From assembly GCF_001984215.1 (NCBI RefSeq), contig NZ_CP019420.1, positions 3,224,001-3,288,000 on the forward strand: a stretch of DNA of 64,000 nt, written 5' to 3'. Origin of the DNA: Mycobacterium sp. MS1601 (lineage in GTDB: Bacteria > Actinomycetota > Actinomycetes > Mycobacteriales > Mycobacteriaceae). How positions within the stretch are numbered: the first letter of the stretch is position 1; each line of letters opens with the position of its first letter. A program made the translations under genes and the position numbers. Positions 20,442 through 29,500 of the stretch are shown here, piece after piece. A model generated the notes under the pieces. It saw nothing but the letters and a program-made list of their open reading frames with translations. It was not told the origin of the DNA and made no database searches.

Positions 20442-21787
20442 GCGAACACCATCCCGGGGAGGATCAGCACCAGTGTGAGCGCGACGGGCCCTACCACCAC
20501 CATGGACAGACCCCAGCGGGTGAGAAGTTTTGTCATCCGGGGTCGGGCGTCCTCGTCGACGGTGGTGGCCACGTACGTCGCCCCGACCGTCGAGAACGGG
20601 GAGACATCCACGATGGACGCGCACACGCCGATGGCGCAGATCAGAGCCCAGCCGGGGATGCCACCGTCGGCGATCAACGGAAGAGCCAGGGGGACAAGGG
20701 CGGCCAGCATGCCGGTGGTCGAGGCGAACGCCGAAATCAGGCCGGCTGCCGCGCACAGCAGCACCGCGGCCACCAACGGCGAACCGAGATGGACCGCGCC
20801 TTCGCCCAGCATGTCGACCACACCCATATCGGTGAGCACACCGACGTAGGTGATGATGCCGCCAACCAGAAGCACTGAGCCCCAGTCGATCCGGCTCATG
20901 GCCTTCTTGCCGGAATTGGCGTCCAGCAGGGCGGCCGCAGCGCCAAGACCGTAGCCGAGGACGCCGATGTCAGGCGTCATGCCCATGAGGGACATCACCA
21001 CAACGGCTGCGATCAGTACCACCATCATCGCGATGGTCAGCATCTGCATGCCGGTGGGCCGGCCCGGCGCCACGAGATCATCGTCGTCATCGCCGCCGCG
21101 GCTGTCGATGTCCAGGGTGGAACCGCCGTATTGAGGCAGTGCCGCTCCGCGGGCCACCATCGCCTCACTGAAGGCAGGCGCCTCGGCGTTGACCCGCTTG
21201 TTGCGGCCGAAGAGCAGATAGGCCACGGCAAGCAGCAGCAGGTTCAACGCGACGGCCACCCCGAACAGCAGCAGCGGGCTCAGTTCGATGCCCGCCTCGT
21301 TGGCGGTGCCCCAGGTGATGATGCCGAACAGGCTGGTGGGCGCGAAGGCGCCTGCGCTCAGGCCGCAGCCCATCGCCAATGCCATCAGCATGGGGTCGAT
21401 GCCACGCTTGTGGGCGATGCTCATGCCCATCGGGGCCATCACCAGGCCGCCCAGGGGCGCGCCCATTGCGGAGATCACCGCGGTGAGGGCGAAGAACACC
21501 GCCGGGAACAGCGCGTCACGGCTGCCCACGCGCGCCAGTGAAGCTTGGATCAGCCAGTCGATGGTGCCGTTGCTGTGGGCGATCCCGAAGAAGTAGGTGA
21601 CGCCGACCAGCAGCACCAGGATGCTGAGCGGGAAGCCACTGATGATGTCCGTGAGACTCAGATCGGCGATGAACAGGCCAACGATGCAGGCAACCGGGAA
21701 CATAACGATGCCGATGTTGACGTTGCGCATCGCGCTGATTGCGAATACGGCGACGAAGATCGCCAGCGCTATGAGTTGCGCCGTCAT
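20438..21787 (-). CDS. matC: MatC-type dicarboxylate (malonate) carrier
   Basis: A polytopic membrane protein of 449 residues with about 11-12 hydrophobic helices. The N-terminal part has the MatC-N look (A-I-S-A-M-R-N-V-N-I-G) and the C-terminal half a second transporter repeat. A hydrophilic acidic loop with five consecutive Asp residues lies near residue 233. ATG 21787 is preferred over GTG 21793 because AGAGAGG sits at good spacing before it. It is the first gene of the malonate operon and is transcribed away from the IclR gene. Confidence 0.85.
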   Translation of the reverse strand: MTAQLIALAIFVAVFAISAMRNVNIGIVMFPVACIVGLFIADLSLTDIISGFPLSILVLLVGVTYFFGIAHSNGTIDWLIQASLARVGSRDALFPAVFFALTAVISAMGAPLGGLVMAPMGMSIAHKRGIDPMLMALAMGCGLSAGAFAPTSLFGIITWGTANEAGIELSPLLLFGVAVALNLLLLAVAYLLFGRNKRVNAEAPAFSEAMVARGAALPQYGGSTLDIDSRGGDDDDDLVAPGRPTGMQMLTIAMMVVLIAAVVVMSLMGMTPDIGVLGYGLGAAAALLDANSGKKAMSRIDWGSVLLVGGIITYVGVLTDMGVVDMLGEGAVHLGSPLVAAVLLCAAAGLISAFASTTGMLAALVPLALPLIADGGIPGWALICAIGVCASIVDVSPFSTVGATYVATTVDEDARPRMTKLLTRWGLSMVVVGPVALTLVLILPGMVFA

Positions 21788-21806
21788 GATCACCTCTCTT
21801 GACAGC

Positions 21807-21823
21807 GGTCCGTAGAATGGACC
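21807..21823. promoter_or_regulatory. Inverted repeat, candidate IclR operator
   Basis: GGTCC and GGACC arms separated by seven bases form an inverted repeat in the 98-base gap between divergent matC and the IclR-family gene. This is where a regulator controlling both directions would bind. A TTGACA hexamer (21799-21804) lies beside it on the plus strand, without a convincing -10 box. Confidence 0.45.
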
Positions 21824-21885
21824 AGTGGTTCGTCTGATAGACCGATGCGACGTAACCTAGCTCACAACTGAGGAGAGAGGCAACC

Positions 21886-22623
21886 GTGGCCACTGAAAGC
21901 GTGGTGTCGGCGTTCCGGGTACTGGAGGCCGTGGCTGCAACCCAGCCGGTCGGACTGTCCGAGCTTGCCCGGACCGTGGGAATGCCCAAGAGCACTGTGC
22001 AGCGGGTGCTGCTGACCCTGCAGGAGGTGGGCTGGTTACGGCCCACGGAGACGACGCCGACGCGATGGCAGTTGACGTATCGCGTGGTCGCCGTGGTGGG
22101 TCGAGCGGGCGGCGGGGAGAGCTTGCGCGACATCGCACTGCCGGTGATGAACGAACTGCAACTGGCCACCACCGAGACCATCCATCTGGCCGCCCCCGAC
22201 GGCGACTCCCTGGTGCTGGTGGAGCGCCTGGATACCCCGCACCGGTTGCGGGCCTTCCTGCCGCTCGGCGAGCGGATCGCACTGCACGCCTCGGCCACCG
22301 GCCTGGCGTACCTGTCGGCATGCGAGAAGAATTATGTCGATCAGTACCTGGCCGGCCCGCTGCCGGCGCAGACCCCCGACACCATTACCGATCCTGATCG
22401 AATTCGTCTGGTGTTGGACGAAATTCGTGAACGTGGGTATTCCGTGAACATCGGCGGACTGTCGTCGGGAATCAGCTCGTTGGGCGCGCCCATCGGCAGT
22501 CCGGGACGCCCGGTCGCCGCCCTCTCCATCTCGGGGCCCAGTAGCCGCCTGACTCCTGACCGGTTCGACGAGCTGGGCCGCCAGGTCCGAGACGCCGCCG
22601 CGAAGATCAGCCGTTCGTTGTGA
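21886..22623 (+). CDS. IclR-family transcriptional regulator
   Basis: A 245-residue regulator. The N-terminal winged helix-turn-helix covers about residues 5-65 (L-S-E-L-A-R-T-V-G-M-P-K-S-T-V-Q-R). An IclR effector-binding domain with G-L-S-S-G-I-S-S-L-G-A-P follows at about 190-200. GTG 21886 has a strong AGGAGAGAGG ribosome site. Its divergence from matC-matB suggests it controls malonate use and may sense malonate or malonyl-CoA (inference). Confidence 0.9.
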   Translation: MATESVVSAFRVLEAVAATQPVGLSELARTVGMPKSTVQRVLLTLQEVGWLRPTETTPTRWQLTYRVVAVVGRAGGGESLRDIALPVMNELQLATTETIHLAAPDGDSLVLVERLDTPHRLRAFLPLGERIALHASATGLAYLSACEKNYVDQYLAGPLPAQTPDTITDPDRIRLVLDEIRERGYSVNIGGLSSGISSLGAPIGSPGRPVAALSISGPSSRLTPDRFDELGRQVRDAAAKISRSL

Positions 22624-22689
22624 AATATGGTCCTTACAAACTGATTTCGTGGCGAACTGCGGTCCGCTGTGGGCACCTGCCGCAGTGGG

Positions 22690-24549
22690 TCAACCCCGCA
22701 GCTTGTTGAGAGTCTCCAGCACTTGCGCCACCAGCGCATCGATGTCGGCGCCGGTGGTGTCGAGTACCAGATCAGCGTTCTCCGGCGGCTCGTAAGGCGC
22801 ATCGACACCGGTGAGCCCCTTGAGCTCACCTGCACGTGCCCGCTGGTACAGCCCTTTCGGATCCCGCTTTTCGCATTCGGCCACCGAGGTCGCGATGTAC
22901 ACCTCGATGAACGGCAGCTTGGCCGCCTCGTTGAGGGTGCGCGCGATCTCGCGGTCGGACTTCAACGGCGATACCAGTGATGCCAAAGCCACCACACCGG
23001 CGTCGGCCAGCAGTCGAGTGAGATGCCCTACGCGCCGGATGTTCTCGGCTCGGTCACCCGCCGAGAAGCCCAGATCGTCGGACAAACCGTGGCGCAGGTT
23101 GTCCCCGTCCAGCAGGTACGCCACCTCGCCGGCCTCCACCAGCGCACGTTCCACGGCCACGGCCACCGTCGACTTACCCGAGGCGGGCAGCCCGGTGAAC
23201 CAGATGGTGGCACCACGCTGACCGGTCTTCTGCCAGCGATAGTCGCGGTCCAGGCTCGAGGGGTGCCAGCGGATGTCGTTGCGCGTCTGGACGCCCGCCT
23301 TGATTTCCCTGGCTTCGGTGATGGTGCCCGCGCCCACGGTGTCGTTGGACGTCTCGTCGATCAGGATGAAGGCGCCGCTGTCGCGGTTGTCGGCATACGG
23401 GTCGGCCACCACGATGGAGCTGGTGCGCAGCGTCACCGAACCGATGTCGTTGAGCGCCAGCTCAACCGGCCCGTCCAGGTCGTCGAGCGTTTCAGGATCC
23501 AGCCTGGTGTGCAGCTCCTGCACCGTCGCCCGCACCGTCCGCGCACCCTGTTTGAGCGACAGCCGGTCGCCGGCCCGCAGTGGGGTGTCGGTGAACCAGC
23601 AGATGGTCGAGTACAGCTCGCGCGCCAGTACCGGCAGCACGGCGTTCTCCTCCCCGCTGACCAGGACGTCGCCTCGGCCCACGTCGATATCGTCGGCCAG
23701 TTGGATCGACACCGACAGCGGTGCCACCGCGACATCGCGCGCATCGTCGAGGGTGTCCAGCGCCGTGACCGTGGACGAGGTGCCCGAAGGAAGCACCACC
23801 ACTCGGTCGCCGACACTGAGGGTGCCTGCCGACAGGCGACCGGTGTAGCGGCGGCGTTGTTCGGCAGTGGGTCGCGACACCCACTGCACGGGCATCCGCA
23901 ACTTTGACGACTCAGGGTGCGGTGCAACCAGTTCGATGTTCTCCAGGTACTCCAACAGGGAGGGGCCGTCGTACCACGGGGTGTGCGTCGAACGGTGCAC
24001 CACGTTGTCGCCGTGTTTGGCGGCGATCGGGATGACAGCCAGGTCGTGGGCGCCGAGCCGGGCGGCCAACGTGTGCAACTCCGCCTCCACGTCGGCAAAG
24101 CGGCCCTGGTCGAAGTCGACGAGGTCGATCTTGTTGATCGCCGCCACAAAGTGCTTGATACCCAACAGCTTGGCGATCCTGGCATGGCGACGGGTCTGCC
24201 GTAGGACCCCGGCGCGGGCGTCCACCAGCAGGATCGCCACGTGGGCATTGGAAGCGCCGGTGAACATGTTGCGGGTGTAGCGCTCGTGGCCGGGGGTGTC
24301 GGCGAGGATGTAGCTTCGGGTTTCGGTGGAGAAGAAGCGATAGGCGACATCGATGGTGATGCCCTGTTCCCGTTCGGCACGCAGCCCATCGGAGAGCGCG
24401 GCGAGGTCGGCGATGCCTTCTTCGTCGGTGACAGCTTCCAGATGATCCAACGGAAGGCTGTCGGTGTCGTGCAGCAGCCGCCCGATCAGGGTGCTCTTGC
24501 CGTCATCGACGGAACCCGCGGTGGCGATACGCAGGAGTTGACGAGTCAT
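22690..24549 (-). CDS. cysNC: Bifunctional sulfate adenylyltransferase subunit 1 / APS kinase
   Basis: A fusion of 619 residues. The N-terminal EF-Tu-like GTPase CysN has G1 GSVDDGKS (about 12-19), D-T-P-G-H and N-K-I-D-L, and drives APS synthesis with CysD. The C-terminal APS kinase CysC has P-loop GLPASGKS near residue 450 and makes PAPS. The ATG 24549 start comes one base after the cysD stop. With the sulfotransferase just upstream it forms a self-contained PAPS supply and use operon. Confidence 0.95.
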   Translation of the reverse strand: MTRQLLRIATAGSVDDGKSTLIGRLLHDTDSLPLDHLEAVTDEEGIADLAALSDGLRAEREQGITIDVAYRFFSTETRSYILADTPGHERYTRNMFTGASNAHVAILLVDARAGVLRQTRRHARIAKLLGIKHFVAAINKIDLVDFDQGRFADVEAELHTLAARLGAHDLAVIPIAAKHGDNVVHRSTHTPWYDGPSLLEYLENIELVAPHPESSKLRMPVQWVSRPTAEQRRRYTGRLSAGTLSVGDRVVVLPSGTSSTVTALDTLDDARDVAVAPLSVSIQLADDIDVGRGDVLVSGEENAVLPVLARELYSTICWFTDTPLRAGDRLSLKQGARTVRATVQELHTRLDPETLDDLDGPVELALNDIGSVTLRTSSIVVADPYADNRDSGAFILIDETSNDTVGAGTITEAREIKAGVQTRNDIRWHPSSLDRDYRWQKTGQRGATIWFTGLPASGKSTVAVAVERALVEAGEVAYLLDGDNLRHGLSDDLGFSAGDRAENIRRVGHLTRLLADAGVVALASLVSPLKSDREIARTLNEAAKLPFIEVYIATSVAECEKRDPKGLYQRARAGELKGLTGVDAPYEPPENADLVLDTTGADIDALVAQVLETLNKLRG

Positions 24550-24550
24550 G

Positions 24551-25462
24551 TCAGAAGTAGCCTTCCCGCTTGCGGTCTTCCATTGCCGCCACGCTGGTGC
24601 GGTCATCAGCACGGGTCTCACCACGCTCGGACACGGTGGCGGCCGAGATCTCGCTGATCACGCCGGTGATGTCGGTGGCCCGGGACCGGACGGCGCCGGT
24701 GATGGTCAGATCACCGACAGTGCGGTAGCGCACCCACTCCACGGCGGAGGTCTCGTCACCCTGCGGCTGCACGTAGTCCGAGACAGCCAACAGGATGCCG
24801 TCGCGCGCAACCACTTCCCGTTCGTGGGCGAAATAGATCGACGGCAGTTCGAGGTCCTCCAGTTCGATGTAGCGCCAGATATCCAGCTCGGTCCAGTTGG
24901 ACAGCGGGAAGACCCGCACCTGCTCGCCCTTCTTGATCCGGCCGTTGTACAGCGACCACGGTTCAGGTCGCTGCGCGCGGGGATCCCACTGTCCGAACTC
25001 GTCGCGGAAACTCAAGATGCGTTCCTTGGCGCGGGCCCGTTCCTCGTCGCGGCGGGCACCACCGAATGCGGCATCAAAACCGCCCTCCTCCAACGCATCC
25101 AGCAGTGTTCGTGTCTGTTGGCGGTTACGGGAAGCACCTTCGCCCGGGTCGGCCACCCGGCCACTGTCAATGGTGGCCTGCACCGAGCCGACGATGAGCT
25201 TGTGATCGGCCACCCGGCGGTCGCGGAACTCGATCACCTCCGGGAAGTTGTGGCCGGTGTCGACATGCAGGACCGGGAACGGCAGAGGTGACGGGCGAAA
25301 CGCCTTCTCCGCCAACCGCAGCAGCACGATCGAGTCCTTGCCTGCCGAGAACAGCAGCACAGGGCGCTGCAGCTCGGCTACGACCTCGCGGATGATGTGA
25401 ACGGCTTCGGCCTCCAACAACCGGAGTTCGTCGACGTGGGTGGTGTCGATCGTGGTACTCAT
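24551..25462 (-). CDS. cysD: Sulfate adenylyltransferase subunit 2
   Basis: An ATP-pyrophosphatase-fold subunit of 303 residues with the PP-loop S-A-G-K-D-S (about 41-46). It adenylates sulfate to APS together with CysN. The ATG at 25462 overlaps the sulfotransferase stop by four bases and gives the conserved N-terminus; the open frame further upstream is inside the sulfotransferase gene. The C-terminal D-R-K-R-E-G-Y-F ending is typical of CysD. Confidence 0.95.
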   Translation of the reverse strand: MSTTIDTTHVDELRLLEAEAVHIIREVVAELQRPVLLFSAGKDSIVLLRLAEKAFRPSPLPFPVLHVDTGHNFPEVIEFRDRRVADHKLIVGSVQATIDSGRVADPGEGASRNRQQTRTLLDALEEGGFDAAFGGARRDEERARAKERILSFRDEFGQWDPRAQRPEPWSLYNGRIKKGEQVRVFPLSNWTELDIWRYIELEDLELPSIYFAHEREVVARDGILLAVSDYVQPQGDETSAVEWVRYRTVGDLTITGAVRSRATDITGVISEISAATVSERGETRADDRTSVAAMEDRKREGYF

Positions 25463-26262
25463 GTGGGCAGTCCTTCCTTCTGGGCGTCGGCGCGGTAGCG
25501 CTCCACCCATTCGTCGGAACGCTGGTCGGCCTGGCGCTCCAGCACCGGGTCCGGAGCCAGTCTGCGGTCCAGGCTCAACGCCTCGAGCACGTCACCCACC
25601 ACCTCTTTGAGGTTGCGCCACAACACCGGATAGGGCACCTCGATGGGGTCCACCTGCTCCTCGGCGAACCAGTTGCGCCAGCCTTCTTCCTGTTCTCTGA
25701 GCATGGTCACCACATGGGCGATGGCGCCTGCGTGATACTCCGCGCGTTGATCGCGGATCGGGTCGGCGCGGCCCCGCCACACCCGGGTCTGCACGGCGCG
25801 CCAGAACGACACCGCTTGAGACACCACGTCGGGACGGTGGACATGGATCAGCACCGGATCGCTGCCCACTACATCGCCTATTGCGGCGAGTAGTCCGTCA
25901 CCGGAACGCTCGGGGAGGTTCTTGGCGCGCTGCAGCAGCAGCGGTGTCTGGTTCCACATCAGCTTGCCGCCCCAGATGCCGTTCGGGGTGCGTCCGACAG
26001 TGCGGATGTAGTCACGCCAGATCTCGGCGGGCGCCAGATCAGGCTTGCCCTCGACCAGGGGGTCGAGCAGTCGCAGGATCGACGGGTCCTCGACAGTGGC
26101 GAACCATTCGCGCGGTTGCGGTGACATGCTGGTGTGGGGGAGGTATTGGAAGAACTCCTGCGGCTCACCGGCCATGCCGGTGGCGCGCAGTGATTCGACC
26201 AGCAGTGTGCTGCCACTGCGTTGCGACGCCAGAACCAAATAGGCGGTGCGGCTGGATGCCAT
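25459..26262 (-). CDS. stf0: Stf0-type sulfotransferase (trehalose 2-sulfotransferase)
   Basis: A PAPS-dependent sulfotransferase of 267 residues. The 5'-phosphosulfate-binding loop Q-R-S-G-S-T-L-L stands at about 14-21. The overall sequence and length match the mycobacterial Stf0 family, whose studied member sulfates trehalose at the 2-position. It corresponds to M. tuberculosis Rv0295c. A four-base overlap with cysD ties PAPS supply to the enzyme. The 65-base leader before its ATG is AT-rich and may hold a local promoter. Confidence 0.88.
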   Translation of the reverse strand: MASSRTAYLVLASQRSGSTLLVESLRATGMAGEPQEFFQYLPHTSMSPQPREWFATVEDPSILRLLDPLVEGKPDLAPAEIWRDYIRTVGRTPNGIWGGKLMWNQTPLLLQRAKNLPERSGDGLLAAIGDVVGSDPVLIHVHRPDVVSQAVSFWRAVQTRVWRGRADPIRDQRAEYHAGAIAHVVTMLREQEEGWRNWFAEEQVDPIEVPYPVLWRNLKEVVGDVLEALSLDRRLAPDPVLERQADQRSDEWVERYRADAQKEGLPT

Positions 26263-26327
26263 GCGCGAGAGCCTATAGGCAATTCAATTCACGCGCATAC
26301 AGCCATTTATCTTCAGGATGAAAAAAA

Positions 26328-27692
26328 CTATTGTTTTGTGGATGCGCCAATGCCTCGTTCTATGGCGATGGCTGATCGGCTGGGCAGTTTCAAGCCCTGA
26401 ATGTGGGCGTAGGTCTGGGTGTAGCGCTCGGCGATCCTGGCGCCGGCGAATTCTGACGGAATGACGTCATTGGTTTTCACCCGCCAGCTGTTGAGTTGCA
26501 GTGCAAGCTCCCGCGCAATGGCCTCATGCGTGTCACTGACCTCGCCGATCAGCAGGTTTCGGGTTTCTGTCGGGTCGGCGTTCAGGTCGTAGAGTTCACG
26601 TTCGGGGCGCGGAGCCGTTGACAGCGGACCCACCAGCTGACCTGGCGCGCTCTCCTCGATATCCCATGGCAGATCGAGCAACGGACGATGCGCGTAGTTC
26701 TCGATATAACTGTATTCCTTGGTTCGAATGGCGCGAATGGGATCAAAAGAGTCGTGATATGTCTTGGTGGTGAAAACGGCGGTACGCACCTCGGCGTCGC
26801 CATTTGAATTCACCAAATTCGGGGCATGTGACACACCGTCGATATCGTCGGGAATCTCTTGGCCGAGCAATTCCAGCAGAGTGGGCAGCAGATCGACGCC
26901 ACTGAACAGATCGTCGTACACGCGGCCTGCCATCTGACGCCCTCTGGGCGGCCGGATGATCGTCGCGATGCCGGTACCTGCGTCGTACAGCGTCGACTTG
27001 GCCCGGGGCAGGGCAGGGCCGTGATCGGTCAGGAACACCACCCAGGTGGTGTCGGCCAGTCCCGTATCGTCCAGCGTTTCGAGAAGTTGGCCCACGGCGG
27101 CGTCGGCGGTGTTGATGGCCCCGTAAAAATCGGCGAGATCCTGACGGACCTCCGGGGTGTCGGGCAGATAGTCGGGTAACTGCACACCAGAGGGCTCGGC
27201 GGGTTCGTAACGCTCGTGCGGGTAGGGGCGGTGTGTTTCGAAGAAACCCGCGGTGAGCACGAACTTCTGCGGGGGAGCGTCGCGCAGCCATTGGGTGGCG
27301 CGTTCCACCACGTACTCGCAGAAGGAGTTGGACACGTCATACTCGTCGAAGCCGAGTCGAGCCGGGAAGCTGGTCTCGTGTTGCATACCGAAAAGTGCAG
27401 TGTGCCAACCAGCTTCGCCAAACAGCTGCGGTAGTGTGCGGACGCCCGAGCGATACTCCCAACCGTGGTGTGCCAGGCCCACCAACCCATTGGTCTGCGG
27501 ATAGCGCCCGGTGAACAGCGATCCGCGCGACGGCGAACAGAGCGGGGCGGTGGAGTGCGAGCGGGTGAACAAGATGCCCTCATGCGCCAAGCGATCCAGG
27601 TTCGGGCTGTTCACGTCGTCGTGGCCGTAGACGCCGAGGTGGCGGCCGAGGTCATGCCAGTGGACGATGAGGACGTTCTCGTCGGAGCTCAC
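26328..27692 (-). CDS. Type I sulfatase
   Basis: An arylsulfatase-family hydrolase of 454 residues. The formylglycine motif C-S-P-S-R starts at Cys52 and continues with G-S-L-F-T-G, and a metal-binding Asp lies near residue 14. No signal peptide is seen, so a cytosolic location is likely. GTG 27692 begins at conserved sequence (E-N-V-L-I-V-H-W-H-D); the frame is open upstream but not conserved-looking. It matches Rv0296c by position. Lying just upstream of stf0 on the same strand, it could remove sulfate from trehalose sulfate or another ester (inference). Confidence 0.88.
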   Translation of the reverse strand: MSSDENVLIVHWHDLGRHLGVYGHDDVNSPNLDRLAHEGILFTRSHSTAPLCSPSRGSLFTGRYPQTNGLVGLAHHGWEYRSGVRTLPQLFGEAGWHTALFGMQHETSFPARLGFDEYDVSNSFCEYVVERATQWLRDAPPQKFVLTAGFFETHRPYPHERYEPAEPSGVQLPDYLPDTPEVRQDLADFYGAINTADAAVGQLLETLDDTGLADTTWVVFLTDHGPALPRAKSTLYDAGTGIATIIRPPRGRQMAGRVYDDLFSGVDLLPTLLELLGQEIPDDIDGVSHAPNLVNSNGDAEVRTAVFTTKTYHDSFDPIRAIRTKEYSYIENYAHRPLLDLPWDIEESAPGQLVGPLSTAPRPERELYDLNADPTETRNLLIGEVSDTHEAIARELALQLNSWRVKTNDVIPSEFAGARIAERYTQTYAHIQGLKLPSRSAIAIERGIGASTKQ

Positions 27693-27713
27693 GGGTCTAG
27701 CTTGCCTGTCCGC

Positions 27714-27745
27714 GGTCCGGGTTTCATCCGAAGGTCCGGGTTTCA
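27714..27745. promoter_or_regulatory. 13-bp direct repeat upstream of the sulfatase operon
   Basis: GGTCCGGGTTTCA occurs at 27714-27726 and again at 27733-27745, a period of 19 bases. It begins 22 bases before the sulfatase start in the non-coding gap. Spaced direct repeats here could bind a regulator of the sulfatase-stf0-cysD-cysNC operon. No known regulator is recognised. Confidence 0.4.
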
Positions 27746-27804
27746 GGCGACGAACCACCCGATGACCTGCCCGCAACGAAACCGGTGAATCGTAGGCTGT
27801 CGTG

Positions 27805-27836
27805 ACGGCGAGGGTGCGAAAGGCAACCCTCGCCGT
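27805..27836 (-). terminator. Terminator hairpin after the duplicated-domain exported protein gene
   Basis: ACGGCGAGGGT and ACCCTCGCCGT form a perfect 11-bp stem with a 10-base loop, directly abutting the stop codon of the minus-strand gene that ends at 27837. No T-run follows on the minus strand. Confidence 0.6.
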
Positions 27837-29426
27837 TCAGCTGCCGATCAAGCCGGATTGGCCCTGGTTGTGCAGGATGAAGTACGGATCGATGGTGTCC
27901 CACGTGTCGGCGTAGAACTGCTGCTTGGCGGCGAAGGCCTCGTCCTCGGTGTTCAGCAGGTCGGCGATCTGGTCGTAGCCGTAGTACAGCATCGACACCG
28001 GGCCGGTGGCCAGTAGCAGCTGGTTGATCGCGATCTGCGCGCCGGTCTTGTTTCCGAGCAACGCTTGGATCAGTGCGGGAACGATCTCCGTGACCGGCAG
28101 CACCACGTTGACACCCGGGACGATCTGGCTGGCGCGGTACGCCAACTCGAAGCCCTCGCGGAACACTTCTCTGGCCGGTGTGGGAAGAACCAGCATCACC
28201 AGGTTTCGCGTCTGGATGAGGATGGCGGGCATTCCGATGGGATCGGGGTCGTCGGTGCGGAACGGGTCACTGCCCGGTGCGTCGGCCTGAGAGCTCACGG
28301 CCGCAGCGAGTTTCACCGTCGTCGTTTCCTGCGGCGGGGTTGTGATCTGCCCGGGCGAGGACGGTGACAGCGGCAGCCCCGACTGGCCCCGGTTGTGCAG
28401 CAACGCAAACGGATCGAGGATGTCCCATGTCGTCGCGTAGAACAGCTCTTTGAGCTCCTGGGCCTCGTACTCCAGGTTGATGAAGTCGGCGATCTCGTCG
28501 TAGCCGTAGTACAGCACCGACACCGGGTGGAGGGTCACGATGAGGTTGTTGATGATGTTCTGTGTGGCCGTCTTGAAGACCACCGGATCGCCGCTGGCGA
28601 GGTTCGGGAACTGGTTGATGATGTTGATCGCCGGGATGACGGCGTTCACGAAGGGGATGAACTGGCTGCCGCGGAACGCCGCTTCGTAACCCTCGCGGAC
28701 GAACGGCTGCAGGAAGGGCACCCCTGAGAAGGCTTGGATGAGCTGCTGCTCGATGGTCCACAGCGGGCCCGGCATGTCATTGGGAGCAGGCTCGGGCGGC
28801 ATGGGCCGGAACGGGTTGATGCTCCACGGCACCGGCCCGGGCTCTTCGTCGGCGTCGGTGTCGGCGGTGGTCTGGGCAGTGGCGGCCGTCGAGATGGACG
28901 GCTTGGACAGCGCGGCCACGACTTCGTTGGCCTTGTCCGCCAAGTCCCCCAGCGGGTCGAACACCACCGGTGTGGTCGCAGCTTCTTCGGGCTCGGGCTC
29001 GGGTTCCGGTTCGGGTTCGGTCTCGGCGGGCGGTTCTGGTTCGTCGACGTCCTCTACCACCTCGTCGACGTCCTCGGATTCCTCGGTGGCCTCGTCGTCG
29101 GCGTCGTCTTTGGTCTGGGCCTTGGTGGGCTTTCCGAGGCCGAACTGCTTGGTCAGTTCCTGAACGGCCTTGGCGGGATCGAACGTGGGCTTCGAGGGCT
29201 TCTTCGGTGCGTCGTCGTTGCTGACCGCCGCGACGGTGTCCTTGGTGTCCTTCTCGGTCTTGTCCGCTTTGTCCGCTTTGTCCTGCTTGGAGGACTCGGA
29301 CGACGTCGCCGGGGACGTGTCGGTGTCCGCGTACGCGGTGCCCTGTCCCGCAACGGCGATGGCCGCCCCGACTCCGGCGGCGACAGCCGCTCCGCCCAGG
29401 TACCCCATGTACTTTGCTGACGCCAC
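27837..29426 (-). CDS. Exported mycobacterial protein with two copies of a C-terminal domain
   Basis: A protein of 529 residues starting at GTG 29426 (AAGGGG upstream). A hydrophobic signal-like N-terminus ends near A-Y-A-D. A long charged Lys/Asp/Glu region follows, including five Glu-Pro pairs. Then come two homologous domains of about 110-130 residues. Each has F-R-E-G-(F/Y)-E-(L/A), a V-(L/S)-(M/L)-Y-Y-G-Y-D pattern, a D-T-W-D/T-T-W-D patch and a final H-N-x-G-Q-S-G-L. I do not recognise a function. The family looks mycobacteria-specific and cell-envelope or secreted. Confidence 0.8.
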   Translation of the reverse strand: MASAKYMGYLGGAAVAAGVGAAIAVAGQGTAYADTDTSPATSSESSKQDKADKADKTEKDTKDTVAAVSNDDAPKKPSKPTFDPAKAVQELTKQFGLGKPTKAQTKDDADDEATEESEDVDEVVEDVDEPEPPAETEPEPEPEPEPEEAATTPVVFDPLGDLADKANEVVAALSKPSISTAATAQTTADTDADEEPGPVPWSINPFRPMPPEPAPNDMPGPLWTIEQQLIQAFSGVPFLQPFVREGYEAAFRGSQFIPFVNAVIPAINIINQFPNLASGDPVVFKTATQNIINNLIVTLHPVSVLYYGYDEIADFINLEYEAQELKELFYATTWDILDPFALLHNRGQSGLPLSPSSPGQITTPPQETTTVKLAAAVSSQADAPGSDPFRTDDPDPIGMPAILIQTRNLVMLVLPTPAREVFREGFELAYRASQIVPGVNVVLPVTEIVPALIQALLGNKTGAQIAINQLLLATGPVSMLYYGYDQIADLLNTEDEAFAAKQQFYADTWDTIDPYFILHNQGQSGLIGS

Positions 29427-29500
29427 TATCGCCCCTTCGTAGACCAAGGGGATCGTAGAGGGTCTGAGCAAATTCGGCACGACAACACTGTGATACGAGT

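Noticed and set aside
22656..22686. ACTGCGG / CCGCAGT inverted repeat after cysNC as terminator
   Set aside because: The stem is only seven pairs with a 17-base loop and no T-run; too weak to call.
28734..29420. 228-codon plus-strand Gly-rich frame resembling a PE_PGRS-like product
   Set aside because: It is antisense to the Glu/Pro/Asp-coding linker of the exported protein; the Gly/Val runs arise from reading Pro/Asp codons backwards.
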